From positions 1,178,001-1,242,000 of the forward strand of contig JBLDXI010000015.1 of the NCBI GenBank assembly GCA_047495785.1: a DNA stretch of 64,000 nucleotides, given 5' to 3'. The notes beneath the pieces were generated by a model, which did not search any database, was not told the DNA's origin, and worked only from the letters and a program-made list of their open reading frames with translations. The translations under genes were made by a program, and so were the position numbers. Origin of the DNA: Lepidodermella squamata (lineage: Eukaryota > Gastrotricha). This document shows, piece by piece, positions 22,721 through 33,339 of this stretch (the stretch's first letter is position 1; each line of letters begins with the position of its first letter).

Positions 22721-23946
22721 TGAACCGAGTAAAATTGTTGTTTTATTCATTAATTCATCCTAGACATTTCTATCACAATCAAAACCGAAATCACATCTCA
22801 AAGTAGACAGGATGACTAAATCCCAAACCTGCCCTCGAGATCTAATAGCTTGTGTGCTTGCTCAACGTAGATTAATCGCCAGCACTCGTCCCACTGGACT
22901 CCCGGGCTTCTAGCTGTCATTGAAGCCGTCTGATGCTGTCGAGAGGTGACGTTCGGTATACCCGTCAGATCAAGTGCATTCCTTTAGTGACGCGACACTT
23001 GAAGTCGTCTGGCTTGATGGTTATCTTATTGTATAAATTGAAATTGAAAACGCTTCCCGGGCTAAAATATTTGAGTGAATTTTGCGCATTCAAGCCATGG
23101 AAAAAGTCATCGTTTGCTTGTGGAAATGAAGCTGATGGATGAAGGTTCGAGAAGCGAACTATAACTTATTTCCCCCAAGTCCAGCCTGAAACACCAGCAA
23201 GAGAACATTTCGCTGCTGAAATGCGACACTGGGAATAGCTGTTCGAGTTTGACTTGAGAGGAATTGAGAATTACGATTATTTTAGTTTCCGCCCCTTGTC
23301 TCATTTTCACCCGTAATTTAGACTGAAGTGACACGAACCGGCAGTGTAAACAGATGGCAACCGCCGTGATAAGCAGAGTCGCAGTCCCATGAGTCGGTCG
23401 AGACGAGTCGAGTCGATATCGCCAGCAACAAATAAACAATAAATCTCACTGATCTAGGGATGGAAGATCACAACAACTATTAAATTGTCAAAGGAGAAAC
23501 GAGATCCATGAGGTCCGCGGCTCGTTCCACGGTATCATGGATCTTAGTCAGTTGAAAGTTTGCGTTATTTTGCACAGGTTTATATTTAGGAATCCATATC
23601 ATGATTGGTTGGGAGTTTTTTAGGTGCTCAGGTGAGCCTTGGCGGCAATGAGCGTTAGCTACTTGAGAAACCTGAAAAGCCCGCGTAAATGTTTACCTTG
23701 TTTGCATTGAACTTGGTATTGGTCTCTCGCCTTTTTCCACTGTGAAAGCTCTGTGATTAATGAATGGTATATATAATACCGCCAAAAATACCGATTCACA
23801 GCAACAAGTTTCTCTGCGTCACGTAAAATCGATTAAAAGCAAACCTGTACTGCTCATGAATTATTAATCTATGAGTCATTTTGGTCTCGCACTTACATAC
23901 TTCCTGTGTGCCGACAATACGTAATTTCTTTTTCATTCAGCCCGAA
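22721..23946. other. Spacer between ankyrin paralogues
   Basis: The last 190 bp (about 23758-23946) are homologous to the DNA just 5' of the first ankyrin gene (about 21485-21676): both contain TATAT..ATACCGCCAAAAA and CGTCACGxAAAATCGATT. This is therefore a duplicated promoter/leader, with TATATATAATACC near 23766 as a possible TATA element. The TTTTTCATTCAG ending at 23940 might be a splice acceptor. The rest holds nothing I recognise. Confidence 0.5.
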
Positions 23947-24987
23947 ATGGGAGCTATTTCATCAACGAGACGAACCAGAGAACGCCTTCAAGCAACGTTC
24001 GACCTTGAAGTCGCCGCGTCCCATCTCTCCGTGACTAAAATTCGCCTGGCTCTTGCTAAGGGGGCTGATGTTAATCGCAAACCCCAACCTAGCGGAAGAA
24101 CTGCCCTGGGCTACGTTCTTAAAGAGGCGAGGATTTCCAACAAAGATAAAGTGACGGTAGACTTGGCTTATTCCATTGCTGAGATGATATTTGAAAATGG
24201 GGCTGATCCTAACGTGATGGCCTATCACCCAGATTACCCGCCAAGAAATCATTGCTACGCTGTTCCACCCTTGGTCTACATCGCTGGCGTCCATTTCCCG
24301 TATCACGGAGGGAAGTTTCTCCAAATTATGATTCGACATGGCGCTAAAATCGATGCAGCCTGTCCTGATCCAACAGGCCTATTACAACACCACACGCCTT
24401 TGATGCGGGCAGCTTACTGTGGCTGTAAGGTAAACGTTTCGGCCCTGCTGAAATCAGGAGCTGACGTCTTCTTCCCAACCATTGACCCTGAAACTAATCG
24501 CTTGACTACGGCATTAGCTGAAGCTTTCAAGTTGCTGAGGTGTGGCATGACTATCAGCTTACTGACAAAAGAATACATAAAAGTCGGCCGGTTCCAACTG
24601 GCAGCCTGTGAAATTGATACTTTATTCCTCAGCGCATCGAATGTCTCACAGCGGATATACGCAATTCAAGTTATGGTCAAATGGGGATTTGTTTTCGGCA
24701 CAGACTCTGATGCTGTGATATCTCGCTTCATCAATCACCTCGGTGAGGATGACGGGAAATCTTTACTAGAATTCGTTGTTGTTGCGAGAGAATCATCTTC
24801 GTCTTTCAAAATTACCGGCGAGGAAGCAATCGATGCTCATCCCTGCAATTTGTTTCCAATTTCCTTGCAATCTATGTGCAGAGTTACAATTTTGAACCAG
24901 CTACAACGTGGGTGGATTGTGAGGAACGCAGCTATCAACAAATTGACTCTGCCCCAACTGCTGTTGCAATACTTAATGTTTCAATAA
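23947..24987 (+). CDS. Ankyrin-repeat protein (copy 2), N-myristoylation-like start
   Basis: The tandem paralogue of the gene at 21677, about 346 residues in one exon. The MGAISSTR start matches the MGxxxS myristoylation pattern (Gly2, Ser6) better than copy 1. Ankyrin-like units include LALAKGADVN, AEMIFENGADPN, IMIRHGAKIDA, HTPLMRAAYCG and ALLKSGADVF. The DPTGLLQHHTPLMRAAYCG block is nearly identical between copies. Divergence elsewhere is spread over the whole gene without stops, so both copies look functional. The stop lies only 20 bp from the stop of the convergent SGNH-hydrolase gene; the nearest AATAAA (25050) is inside that gene's last exon. Function beyond protein binding is unknown. 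Confidence 0.8.
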   Translation: MGAISSTRRTRERLQATFDLEVAASHLSVTKIRLALAKGADVNRKPQPSGRTALGYVLKEARISNKDKVTVDLAYSIAEMIFENGADPNVMAYHPDYPPRNHCYAVPPLVYIAGVHFPYHGGKFLQIMIRHGAKIDAACPDPTGLLQHHTPLMRAAYCGCKVNVSALLKSGADVFFPTIDPETNRLTTALAEAFKLLRCGMTISLLTKEYIKVGRFQLAACEIDTLFLSASNVSQRIYAIQVMVKWGFVFGTDSDAVISRFINHLGEDDGKSLLEFVVVARESSSSFKITGEEAIDAHPCNLFPISLQSMCRVTILNQLQRGWIVRNAAINKLTLPQLLLQYLMFQ

Positions 24988-25007
24988 TACATCGGGTAAA
25001 AGGTTCT

Positions 25008-26732
25008 TTAATCCATAAATTTATCCACAAACGTTCCGTTACAATCAAAAATAAAAATCACAGCTTGAAAGTATACAGGGTAATTATCTGGGCTCTGGTT
25101 TGTTAACCTTAAATCCACAGCCTCAACGCTGAGCGAAGTCAAATTGTGGCAATCAATTTCCAAATTAACTGTCGCATTTTTCGACTCCATAGTTGCAAAA
25201 TCAACAGGAGCTGGTCTCGCATTGACTTCCCAGTGAAGAAAAATTCGGTTGTATGGAGCAGTTACGACAGTTCCATTGTTCAATGTGAAATTCGCTTCGA
25301 CGTTAAGTTCCCCTCTTGTTGAAAGGCTTTTCATTTCATGGGATATTGCTAGTTGAGGCAGTCGGCACTTCTCTTCAGCAGGGCAGTAAAGTGATTTTTG
25401 CTTGAAATCCATAAATTTGAAATTGATGACAGAATTATTGGTCGCTGGAAGCGGGTACAATGTGAAATAATCATTGGTCCACCAAGAATTTCTCTCAGTC
25501 ATCGATTCGTTAAACTGAATAGAATCTTTTAATCTCGTGCTATTCCTGAAAGTTTTCCCAAAAGTAGCAAAACATTCCGATTTGATACCAGTCATATTTG
25601 ATGGTCGAATTATCTCATCCGGGTAGAAACCTCGATCGATTAATTGCCGAATAGATCGTCGTATTGATTCGATTGCGAACTCACTCACCATCAAATGCGT
25701 CCACTCACTTGCATGCATGTTGTCTTTCGGAGATAGATACCATCCTTCCACGTGCATTGATTGCCAAGATTTCATCGGCGCGAAATCATTACAGAAAAAC
25801 GCTGCGGCTCGAACTGTGGTGACATTAGCCGCCTTTGCAAGTCTGAAGTGCGCGATTTTCTCGGGATCAGCAACCTCGCCACACTGTCGCTGGTCTGTTA
25901 AAAGATGGTACAGGGGGTGAAAGTCTACGTCGATGATATGAGCGTTTGATTGAACTTCAGCTAGCTTCTTCAACATTTCTGGGTAGCCTTGCTCGAATTC
26001 GAGGTCGTTCAAAGCGTTGTCGAGAAGTATGAGATCGAAGCTGTTGCGTTCTGCTAGCAGTTCATCGACACATAGCGCGAAGAAGAGGCTGGGCGTGCCG
26101 CCAACTGACCAGTTTTCGCAAATAACCAAAATTCCGTATGGTTTGAATGCTCTTTTGAACCAATCACAAATTCGCAAAAAGTATCCCTTTTCCTGGAAAA
26201 TGTCCGATTATTATCAAATGTCCGAAAATTATCAAAATTCAACTACTAAAATTACTGGTTCAACTGCTCTTGGAACAGATGTGGAGCCGCCCAACACGGC
26301 GATTTTGAAAATTTTCTGCTCATTGAAAAATGTGTTGAGCCATAGCGACTTTGGTGGATCGATGAGCCTGAGCAAAGCCCGATGCAATTTTGTCTGATCT
26401 CCGTAATGAGCGATTCCGCGGTCGTAAAACTGCTCATAAATAAAGCTGTACGGCTCACCAGCGAGATGTCGAAGAAAGGATGAAATTGTAGGTGAAAAAC
26501 GCTTCCTTAACACTGATTTCTTTGTCGTCGTTGTTGTAGCATGAAACGCAGTGGAAACATTTTTCTGTCGACTATTGGTGGTCGATCTCGAAGTTTCGAG
26601 TTTCAGCTCGAGCTCTCGCTTCTGATATAGGCCGATATTTAACAGCACCAGTATCGCTGAAGCAAAACATATTGATATGAAGGTACAGCAGCGAACGTTG
26701 CTAATGTAAGCTGCAAGCATTGGCACGAGCAC
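25008..26732 (-). CDS. Membrane-anchored SGNH/GDSL-like hydrolase (copy 1)
   Basis: About 553 residues from two exons on the minus strand, 26732-26256 and 26192-25008, with a 63-bp intron (donor GTAATT, acceptor TTTTCCAG). An N-terminal hydrophobic segment (about residues 15-35) predicts a type II anchor with a lumenal or extracellular enzyme domain. SGNH-type blocks are visible in order: VLGGSTSVPRA (nucleophile candidate Ser150), ENWSVGGTPS (Gly190-191), LLDNALND (Asn218/Asn221) and DNMHASEWTHLM (Asp316 and His319, the DxxH block). A C-terminal domain of about 220 residues follows. SGNH enzymes are esterases or acyltransferases, often acting on glycans or lipids; the substrate here is unknown. 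The paralogue at 26909-28739 keeps all blocks. The gene converges on the ankyrin gene with 20 bp between stops. Confidence 0.78.
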
Positions 26733-26908
26733 CGCTCACTTTACATCTTCTAAACACTTTTAAAGCTTTAAACAAAAACATGCTGCAAGCTGCAATACAG
26801 GTATAAAGTAGAATATGTGTACTGTTAAATAGGCCTCGCGTTTCTTCACCCACATAATACATGACTACGAATAATAAGGGCTGAGAAATAAATCTTCTTT
26901 TATTCTAC

Positions 26909-28739
26909 TTAAATAAATTTAGGCGCAAACGAGTCATCACAATCAAAGATAAATACAATGGATTGAAAGTGTATGGGATATTTATCCCTGCTCAAATTAA
27001 TTAGCTTCAAATCAACACTGTCAATAAGCGGAGCATCTCTGCTGGCGCCACAATCGATCGTTGTATTGACGAACTGTTTCTTATCAGCCATTGTGGCAAT
27101 TTCGACCGGAGTTGGCCTCGCCGCCGTTTCGTATCGCAGATAAATTCTGTTATATGGCGAGGCGAAAGTCATTCCGTTAGATAGCTTGAACCTTGCCTGC
27201 ACGCGGAGAAGACCGTGCGATGATGCAATCTTCATCGCATGAGAAATTGCCAGTCGCGGCAGTTTACATTTCTTCTCTGCCGGGCAGTAAACAGATCTTT
27301 GCTTGAAACCGGTAAACTTAAAGGCTGCCACTGAATGACGTTTCATTGACATTGGGATGAAGTTGAAATAGTCGAGTTTTCGATTGTTACCAGCCATATC
27401 ATTACGGTCCCATTCTTTCGGTGAGATCTGTGTTGTTTCGTTGAGCTTGACAGCATTTTCAAGCCGTGTATTGTTGAGCTGTTGAGTATGAAATGACATG
27501 AAGCATTCTGAAGTAACAGCATTGGCTACGCTCCTTTGCTTCTCGATGAAGCCAGTTTCAATGAGTTGCCGCACCGATCGCCGGATCGATTCGATGGCAA
27601 ATTCGCTAACCATCAAGTGCGTGGCTTCGCTTGCGTGAAAATTGTCCTTTTTAGATAGATAGCGCGCTGAAATTCTATAACGTCTTCAATCGAGCTGAAT
27701 ATGTTGAACTACTTACTTTTTATATTTGAATCATCTCTTAACGGAGTCAAGTTGTTGCAGAGAAACGCCGTAATTTTAACAGTTGTGACGTCCAACGCCC
27801 TTGCCATGCGATAGTGTTCGCTTGATCCGGGATCGCCGACCTCCGAGCAATTTCGTTTAGAACGCATAAGGTCAAGAAGCGGCAGAAAATCAATATCGAT
27901 TATGTGAGCGTTCGGCTGTGCGACCGCAATTTTGTTGATAAGCTCAGGGTATCCTTTCTCGAACCTTTGATCGTCATTTAACGCGTTGTCGAGCAGGATG
28001 AAGTCAACGGAATTGCGCTTCGGCAGCAGTTCGTCGATGCATAGTGCGAAGAACACGCTTGGAGTGCCACCAATGGCCCAGTTTTCGCATTCTACTTCAA
28101 TGCCGAATGGGGACATCGTTTTCGATAGCCAGCCGCAAACGAGTGAAACGTAACCTTTTTCCTGCGCAGTAAGTTAATTTAGCTTTTTAGATTTAAGCCT
28201 CTCAGATAAAATGATGTTGCTGATTAAGCATCTCTATCCTACATTTGTCTAATTGACTAAGTTTGATTGATTTGTTTCATATTAAGGCGGGAGGAAGTTA
28301 ATTGCCGCGAGTGGCTCAACAAGTTGTTCTCTCTGGTTCCCGCCAATTTGAAATTTATGAAAGAAATCGCGAAAAAATTCCCAGTGAATTTTCAGAAAAT
28401 TACCGGTGGGATAGCGCGAGGTACAGATGTTGAACCGCCTAATATGGCCACTCTGAAGACTTTCGGCTGATTCTCCTCCATCGGTTCCACCAATCGTAAT
28501 AGCGACTTGTGTAGCTTTTCTTGGTTTCCAAAGTGAGCTATTCCTTGGTCGTAGAATTGCTGATAGACAGCGCTGTACGGCGATTGACTGGCATGGTTCA
28601 AAAATGACAAGGTCCGTCCTCCGGCATTTGGCTTTAATAATAAGCTAGAATATTGATATAAGTCGAAGTGCTGGGGCACTAAAAACAACGATAATGTGAC
28701 AGAGCCGGCTAGTGTGATGAAAACAGCGATATTTCTCAT
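26909..28739 (-). CDS. Membrane-anchored SGNH/GDSL-like hydrolase (copy 2)
   Basis: About 512 residues from three exons on the minus strand: 28739-28404, 28161-27717 and 27666-26909, with introns of 242 and 50 bp. The first intron is at the same site as in copy 1 (donor GTAATT after the PRA..P motif); the second is unique to this copy and splits a codon. A short N-terminal TM segment is followed by the conserved SPYSAVYQQFYDQGIAHFG stretch, VAILGGSTSVPRA, ENWAIGGTPS, LLDNALND and KKDNFHASEATHLM, so the Ser, Gly, Asn and Asp/His blocks of SGNH hydrolases are all present. A poly(A) signal (AATAAA on the minus strand, 26904-26899) lies five bases after the stop. Predicted secretory-pathway esterase or acyltransferase; substrate unknown. 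Tandem with copy 1 in the same orientation. Confidence 0.78.
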
Positions 28740-29350
28740 ATTTAAATCGCTCTAAACGTTAAACTTTACGAGAAAAGTGTTGCAAGCAATGATTACGGGC
28801 AAGGCCTAAAATGACTTTTGGAAAATAATGAGAAGAATCACCTCATTAAATGCTCGCGTTCTTTATTGTCCTAGCAAGAATTAGGTTCCGAAATTATTGT
28901 CCGTATGGCAAATTAGTGTGTAAAACTATATTTTTTTAAGGACTATGGTTAGACTATGGAGTGGGCTAATCAAAACTTGGCTGTTATAATAATTGACGAG
29001 AAGTAAATTATTTTAACGATTTTTTCAATGCGAACGATACACGTGATGATTAAAAGGGGAGGGGTCGAAACTGGATTAAAAACAATGTTTAATCTGTGTC
29101 CAAGCAAACAGAAGCGAGAAATAAACACATCAAGAAGTGAGCAGTTTTACCCAACCGCAAAAAGTAGAGCACCTAATTTAATCCGCTTGTTAGGTTTTTC
29201 CTACTTTGATAGCCAGGTGAATTTTTAGAAAATATTCGACAAAAGCAGAATTAAATACGAGTTCTTAAGCTATCGAATGCCGCTGTTTCCGAGTCCGGAT
29301 GATTTTACCTTGATTTATGGCATATTTTTTAGTCACTCGGACACCCGGCC
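28740..29350. other. Spacer, upstream region of SGNH copy 2
   Basis: It holds the putative promoter of the minus-strand hydrolase (a GTTGCAAGCA-like sequence is shared with the 5' flank of copy 1) and otherwise AT-rich sequence. The frames here are short and without recognisable content. Confidence 0.4.
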
Positions 29351-29353
29351 CGG

Positions 29354-29934
29354 GAGCGGGGTGCCCTAATTTCGGCCACCTCATCCAGGTACACTAATAC
29401 CATAAGTTTGGTATCGTTAGATTTCTCTCAAAAAGCTGAATTTAAAAACCGCCTTTGTTGCTTTACCTGTGAGCTTTTCCTAGACGAAGTGATGCCTAAA
29501 ACTCTGGTGTTTATGATACCGGAGAGGAGTAAAATTTTGGCAGGTACAAGTTCAATAAAAAAATTTCTACCCAATGGCCTAACTGCGGTTGGCTTTCTAA
29601 AAATCTGGAAAATATCTAAAAATCCCATGCCTCCTGTAGAATGAGAGTGTTGGTTTTTTCCGCCGAATTCGACTCTACTATTGACTGCTGATTTTTGGAA
29701 TCGAACCCTCAAAAACCCTTAAACTGCTCCTCTGGATCTCTTCGCCTGGGCGGCTTTAGATTAGGCGTTTAGCTGGTAATTATTGAGGGGAGAGCAGTAA
29801 ATTTTGAAGAGCCAGTTACAGGCAAAATACCTGAAAAGGATTAACGATTTCGGAGGTAAAATTTTACAACTCAAACAACGCTGACCGCGCAGCAACCGAA
29901 ATTAGGAAGTGGCCGAAAGTAGGGCGGGGTGCTC
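29354..29934. repeat. Possible element with imperfect terminal inverted repeats
   Basis: Left end 29354-29382 reads GAGCGGGGTGCCCTAATTTC then GGCCACCTC. The reverse complement of 29906-29934 reads GAGCACCCCGCCCTACTTTC then GGCCACTTC, matching at about three quarters of positions. The 580 bp between have no recognisable coding sequence. It may be a decayed MITE. Confidence 0.35.
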
Positions 29935-29950
29935 TATAAGTTGCACCTAA

Positions 29951-30108
29951 AACTTTTTCGATTTTTTATTATTTTGCTAAAATTCCCAGAGAAATTACAT
30001 CGTAATAGTGATACTTATAGCTAATATATAAGAATTAGCTAAAATCATCACTATTCTGATTTAATTTCTCTGGGAATTTTAGCAAAATAATAAAAAATCG
30101 AAAAAGTT
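29951..30108. mobile_element. Perfect 47-bp inverted repeat (MITE-like palindrome)
   Basis: Bases 29951-29997 and 30062-30108 are exact reverse complements (outer end AACTTTTTCG). The 64-base centre continues to pair imperfectly (AATAGTGAT with ATCACTATT, TAGCTAAT with ATTAGCTA). No coding capacity. Perfect arms imply a recent insertion or ongoing correction. Confidence 0.75.
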
Positions 30109-30593
30109 ACAACGGGCGGATTGTGAGATAAGTAAAAAAATTTAAAGGTCGCGTGCCCACTTTTCGCGTTTTTGTGTGAATTTTACTATAGGGTAACTAT
30201 AGGTACTAAAGGGTGAATTTTTTACTATAAGGGATGGTATTATAAGTAATAATACGTATAATATTATTTACTATACTATCACGATGTAACATTTCAGAAT
30301 ATTCGTGTATACAAAATGCCACCAGTCTCTCTGTGGGACAGGTTGTCATAGATTTTCTTTGATAATTAGAAATCATACCTATATATAAAAGATACGGGAG
30401 AAATCGATTAAAAACTCCAAGCAGGTTGAAGCTGAAGTACTGAACTGAATGAGAAGAGCATGTTATTGCCTGCAGGCTGTTTCGACTTATTGTTTACGAT
30501 ACTTGACCTTATTACTCCTTGAAAAACATCATTACAAAATGATTTACCCATTTTTAATTTATTGAGAGTCATTCGATGAAAAGCGATAATTGA
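30109..30593. other. AT-rich spacer
   Basis: Repeated ACTATA/TACTATAAGGG motifs occur at about 30185-30290. It includes the 3' flank of the minus-strand gene that follows (AATAAA on the minus strand near 30556). No gene seen. Confidence 0.45.
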
Positions 30594-31214
30594 TTATGAA
30601 TTTGAAATTTTTGTTGAATTGTACTCGATTTTCAGTCCGTCAAGCGGCCGTTCTCGATTGTCGATGCCACAGCAGTAATCGTAATTAACACAGCACCAAT
30701 CGTCGCTAGCCCCGGATCGTGGCCAAATAATTCGAAATCGCTCGAATTCTGTCGAGTTCCAACCAGAAGCTGGAAGGCACTCATTCTCCTCGATCTCCTG
30801 AGATTGAACAATGGCATAACAACAGCCGCAGCATCGCCCTTTCACCAGCCCACTCGGGCAGAATGAGCGATATTGGCATGAGCATTGCGGTTGAGGCATA
30901 ACTGTGGTTGGAGGTTGGTAAACCTGAACAGTTGGTCGTAAAGACGACGTTGTTGCATTTGTTGAATTTGAACCGTTGCGCCTCTTCGGCATGTGATGAT
31001 CGTGATCGTGGCGAAGAGAAATTATAGAAAAAATTGCGACCATGCCTAAGATAATTAAGAAGCCACACGCCTTGCCAGCGATGCGAACAATTTTTTCGCG
31101 GTTACATTCTTGGAAAAAACCAAGAGCGGCGTTGCTTCTTCGGCGACTCCGGAGACTGTCGTTATCGTAAGCTACTGTCGGTCGCCTCTGGTCCATGAAA
31201 TCAGGGGTATCCAT
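30594..31214 (-). CDS. Small cysteine-rich single-pass membrane protein
   Basis: A single exon of 206 residues. The N-terminal 44 residues are basic and presumably cytosolic (SRRR motif), followed by one hydrophobic segment at about 45-67, which predicts type II topology. The outer part has a His/Asp stretch (RHDHDHH), Thr/Asn-rich linker with N-glycosylation sequons, and about 12 Cys arranged as C-x-C, CC-x-CC and two late CC pairs (WCC, YCCG), suggesting a small disulfide-bonded domain. I do not recognise the family. It stands alone between MITE-rich DNA and the dioxygenase gene. It is probably a real gene because the domain architecture is coherent across the whole frame. Confidence 0.65.
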   Translation of the reverse strand: MDTPDFMDQRRPTVAYDNDSLRSRRRSNAALGFFQECNREKIVRIAGKACGFLIILGMVAIFSIISLRHDHDHHMPKRRNGSNSTNATTSSLRPTVQVYQPPTTVMPQPQCSCQYRSFCPSGLVKGRCCGCCYAIVQSQEIEENECLPASGWNSTEFERFRIIWPRSGASDDWCCVNYDYCCGIDNRERPLDGLKIEYNSTKISNS

Positions 31215-33253
31215 AACAGAGAGCAGGAAATGTTTTGTTTTTTGTACGAGAGCGTGTACTGATCAATTGTTTTAGTTCAACGAACGCTGTTTACAGCAAG
31301 GCAGCGTATTTAACGCAGATTGCTGACATTTCTCAACACATAAGGCCTCAACAGCGCACACTCGTTATCATATGAAGCTCATATGTAAGAGCTTGCCGTA
31401 ATTCAACTGGAGAACGGGATGCGCGATTTTTTGTGAGCAGACGCAGAGTTAAATGCAATAGCTGAATGTTAATATTTCATTCGCTGTAAGAAATCCTTAC
31501 GCCACTAAAGGCTAAATTCAGGATTGGAATATCGACTAAAAAATATTACGCCAAGTTAGCTTCAATAGTCGACCATTTTTGGCTACGGTAGGCTTAAGAA
31601 ATTCAGAATTTTGGATCAGGAATCTAAAATGACATGAAATCGGTCCGGGAGGAGACCTAAAATGTCTTCCCGTAGGCTTCAGGCTCATCGGAAATTTTGA
31701 AAATTTTTGAATAAGCATAAGGATCCCCTTCAGAATTTTATTTTGGCTTGGAATGGTATCTACTGCCCCTCCCCCTCGGAACACTGACCAATCAAGAACT
31801 GTTAAGCGAATCGGAAAATCTTTCCAGTGGCAGATACATTCGATCGAGTCAAGAAAAAAATCGGTGGACTGAGTTGACTGAGATTTCCATCTTTCGCCTG
31901 TCTTCGCCCTTTTCATTTCAAAATCGACAATGCCGCATTACCCAGCGACAATTCAGCCCTAATTACTCCCAATGCCTTATTTTTCTGAAATATACTTACA
32001 TCGAGATTGAGATTTAACCAGCAATCAACCCTGGGCTACTATTAAAATAAATTTGAAAATTTGAAAAATAAATAGTTAAAATTACGCGTAATTTTTACCA
32101 TATATACCTGAGTTATTTTCAATTTCGAGCTAATTTTCCCTCATCCCTCAAAACTTAATTGTACCTGATAGCAAGCGATCGGCTATTTTTTTAATTTTTT
32201 AACAAGAAATTGAAATAAAACACGGACATTTTTCAATTTTTTTTAATTTTTCAAATACAATTAATCCAATTTCTTTATTCGATTTTTTTTCATTTTCTCT
32301 TATTTTAGGAAAGAAAACGTCATTTTTCGTCATTTTCGAAAAAAATGTGAATGAAACGCCATAATAGCCAAATAACGTCATTTTTGAATAATTTTACGAA
32401 TTTTAGTCGCCAAAGTATGGATTATTCTGAATTTTATCTGATTTTACCCTGAATTTACTGGTGTTTTTTGTATAATTCTTTTGCTCAATCTTGACCCGCA
32501 AGAAATATTCAAAAAGTCATTTCAGGCTACCAGAAAATTCCAAAATTTGGTTCCGCTATACTGCACATTTGGTCCCGCTTGCCGTATATTTGGTTCCGGT
32601 AAAAGGACGACCCTTTTTCATTGTTCTTTTCTTTTCGTATAAGAACTTTTTACTCGGGCTATAGGTATCAGACTAATAAGTATAGGAACATGAATTATGA
32701 ATAGGAATATTTACGACGATCCGGATCGAGGTCGGCGTCGTAATGTTATTTTCGGGTTAATTTTTTGCAAACCTTCTTTCTACCATTCTACGCCATTTTC
32801 CATATTCTACCACCTCTCGGCCATCCAAAATGCTGAATTATTTTCATTTTCATTTTAAGGTGGAAACTCGAGAAAGTTTAACCGACCGAATATTCACACA
32901 GACGTGAAGCGATGCTAACATAGTATTTATTTCCATTTCGATATTCAAGGGAATATAATAAACTTCCAATTTTTTCGCTCTTCAGTCAAAATAGTTTGCT
33001 TTGTGTACGCTATCCGGTAGAATCCGGTTTGAAATTCAATGGATTTAAGAAAATTAGCTAACTCATTCATTGCGGAGAGGGAGAGGCATTTTTTATTATT
33101 TATCCTTACAATTAACCATTCTGCGCGCTGATTCATGCCAACAGGGCTTATCGCTATCGCGATGAGTCATCGCACTAAACTATTTCTTTTGGTATATGCA
33201 TGCTACACTATCACAAATGGCTGATGCAATTCTAAGTCATTGCGAAATTTCCA
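31215..33253. other. Two-kilobase AT-rich spacer
   Basis: Contains homopolymer-rich A/T stretches (about 32160-32400) and a loosely repeated TTTGGTTCCG/TTTGGTCCCG motif at about 32546-32598. Short open frames on both strands lack recognisable domains or signal sequences. No RNA gene or transposon is recognised. Confidence 0.45.
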
Positions 33254-33290
33254 TATAAAACGAAGGTGAAAAACATCATTCTCATTCACA
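33254..33290 (+). promoter_or_regulatory. Core promoter of the dioxygenase gene
   Basis: TATAAAA at 33254-33260 is followed about 28 bases later by CTCATTCA (33281-33288), the likely start site, some 55 bases before the ATG. The same pairing precedes the fucosyltransferase-like gene at 36977. Confidence 0.6.
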
Positions 33291-33339
33291 ACTTCATTCT
33301 TCTTTGTATAAAATAATTGCTAAAATTAATCATCATAAA

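Noticed and set aside
23107-23439. 110-codon minus-strand frame between the ankyrin genes
   Set aside because: No domain or homology to neighbours; chance frame.
31536-31916. 126-codon minus-strand frame
   Set aside because: No domain, signal or membrane pattern; typical chance frame in intergenic DNA.
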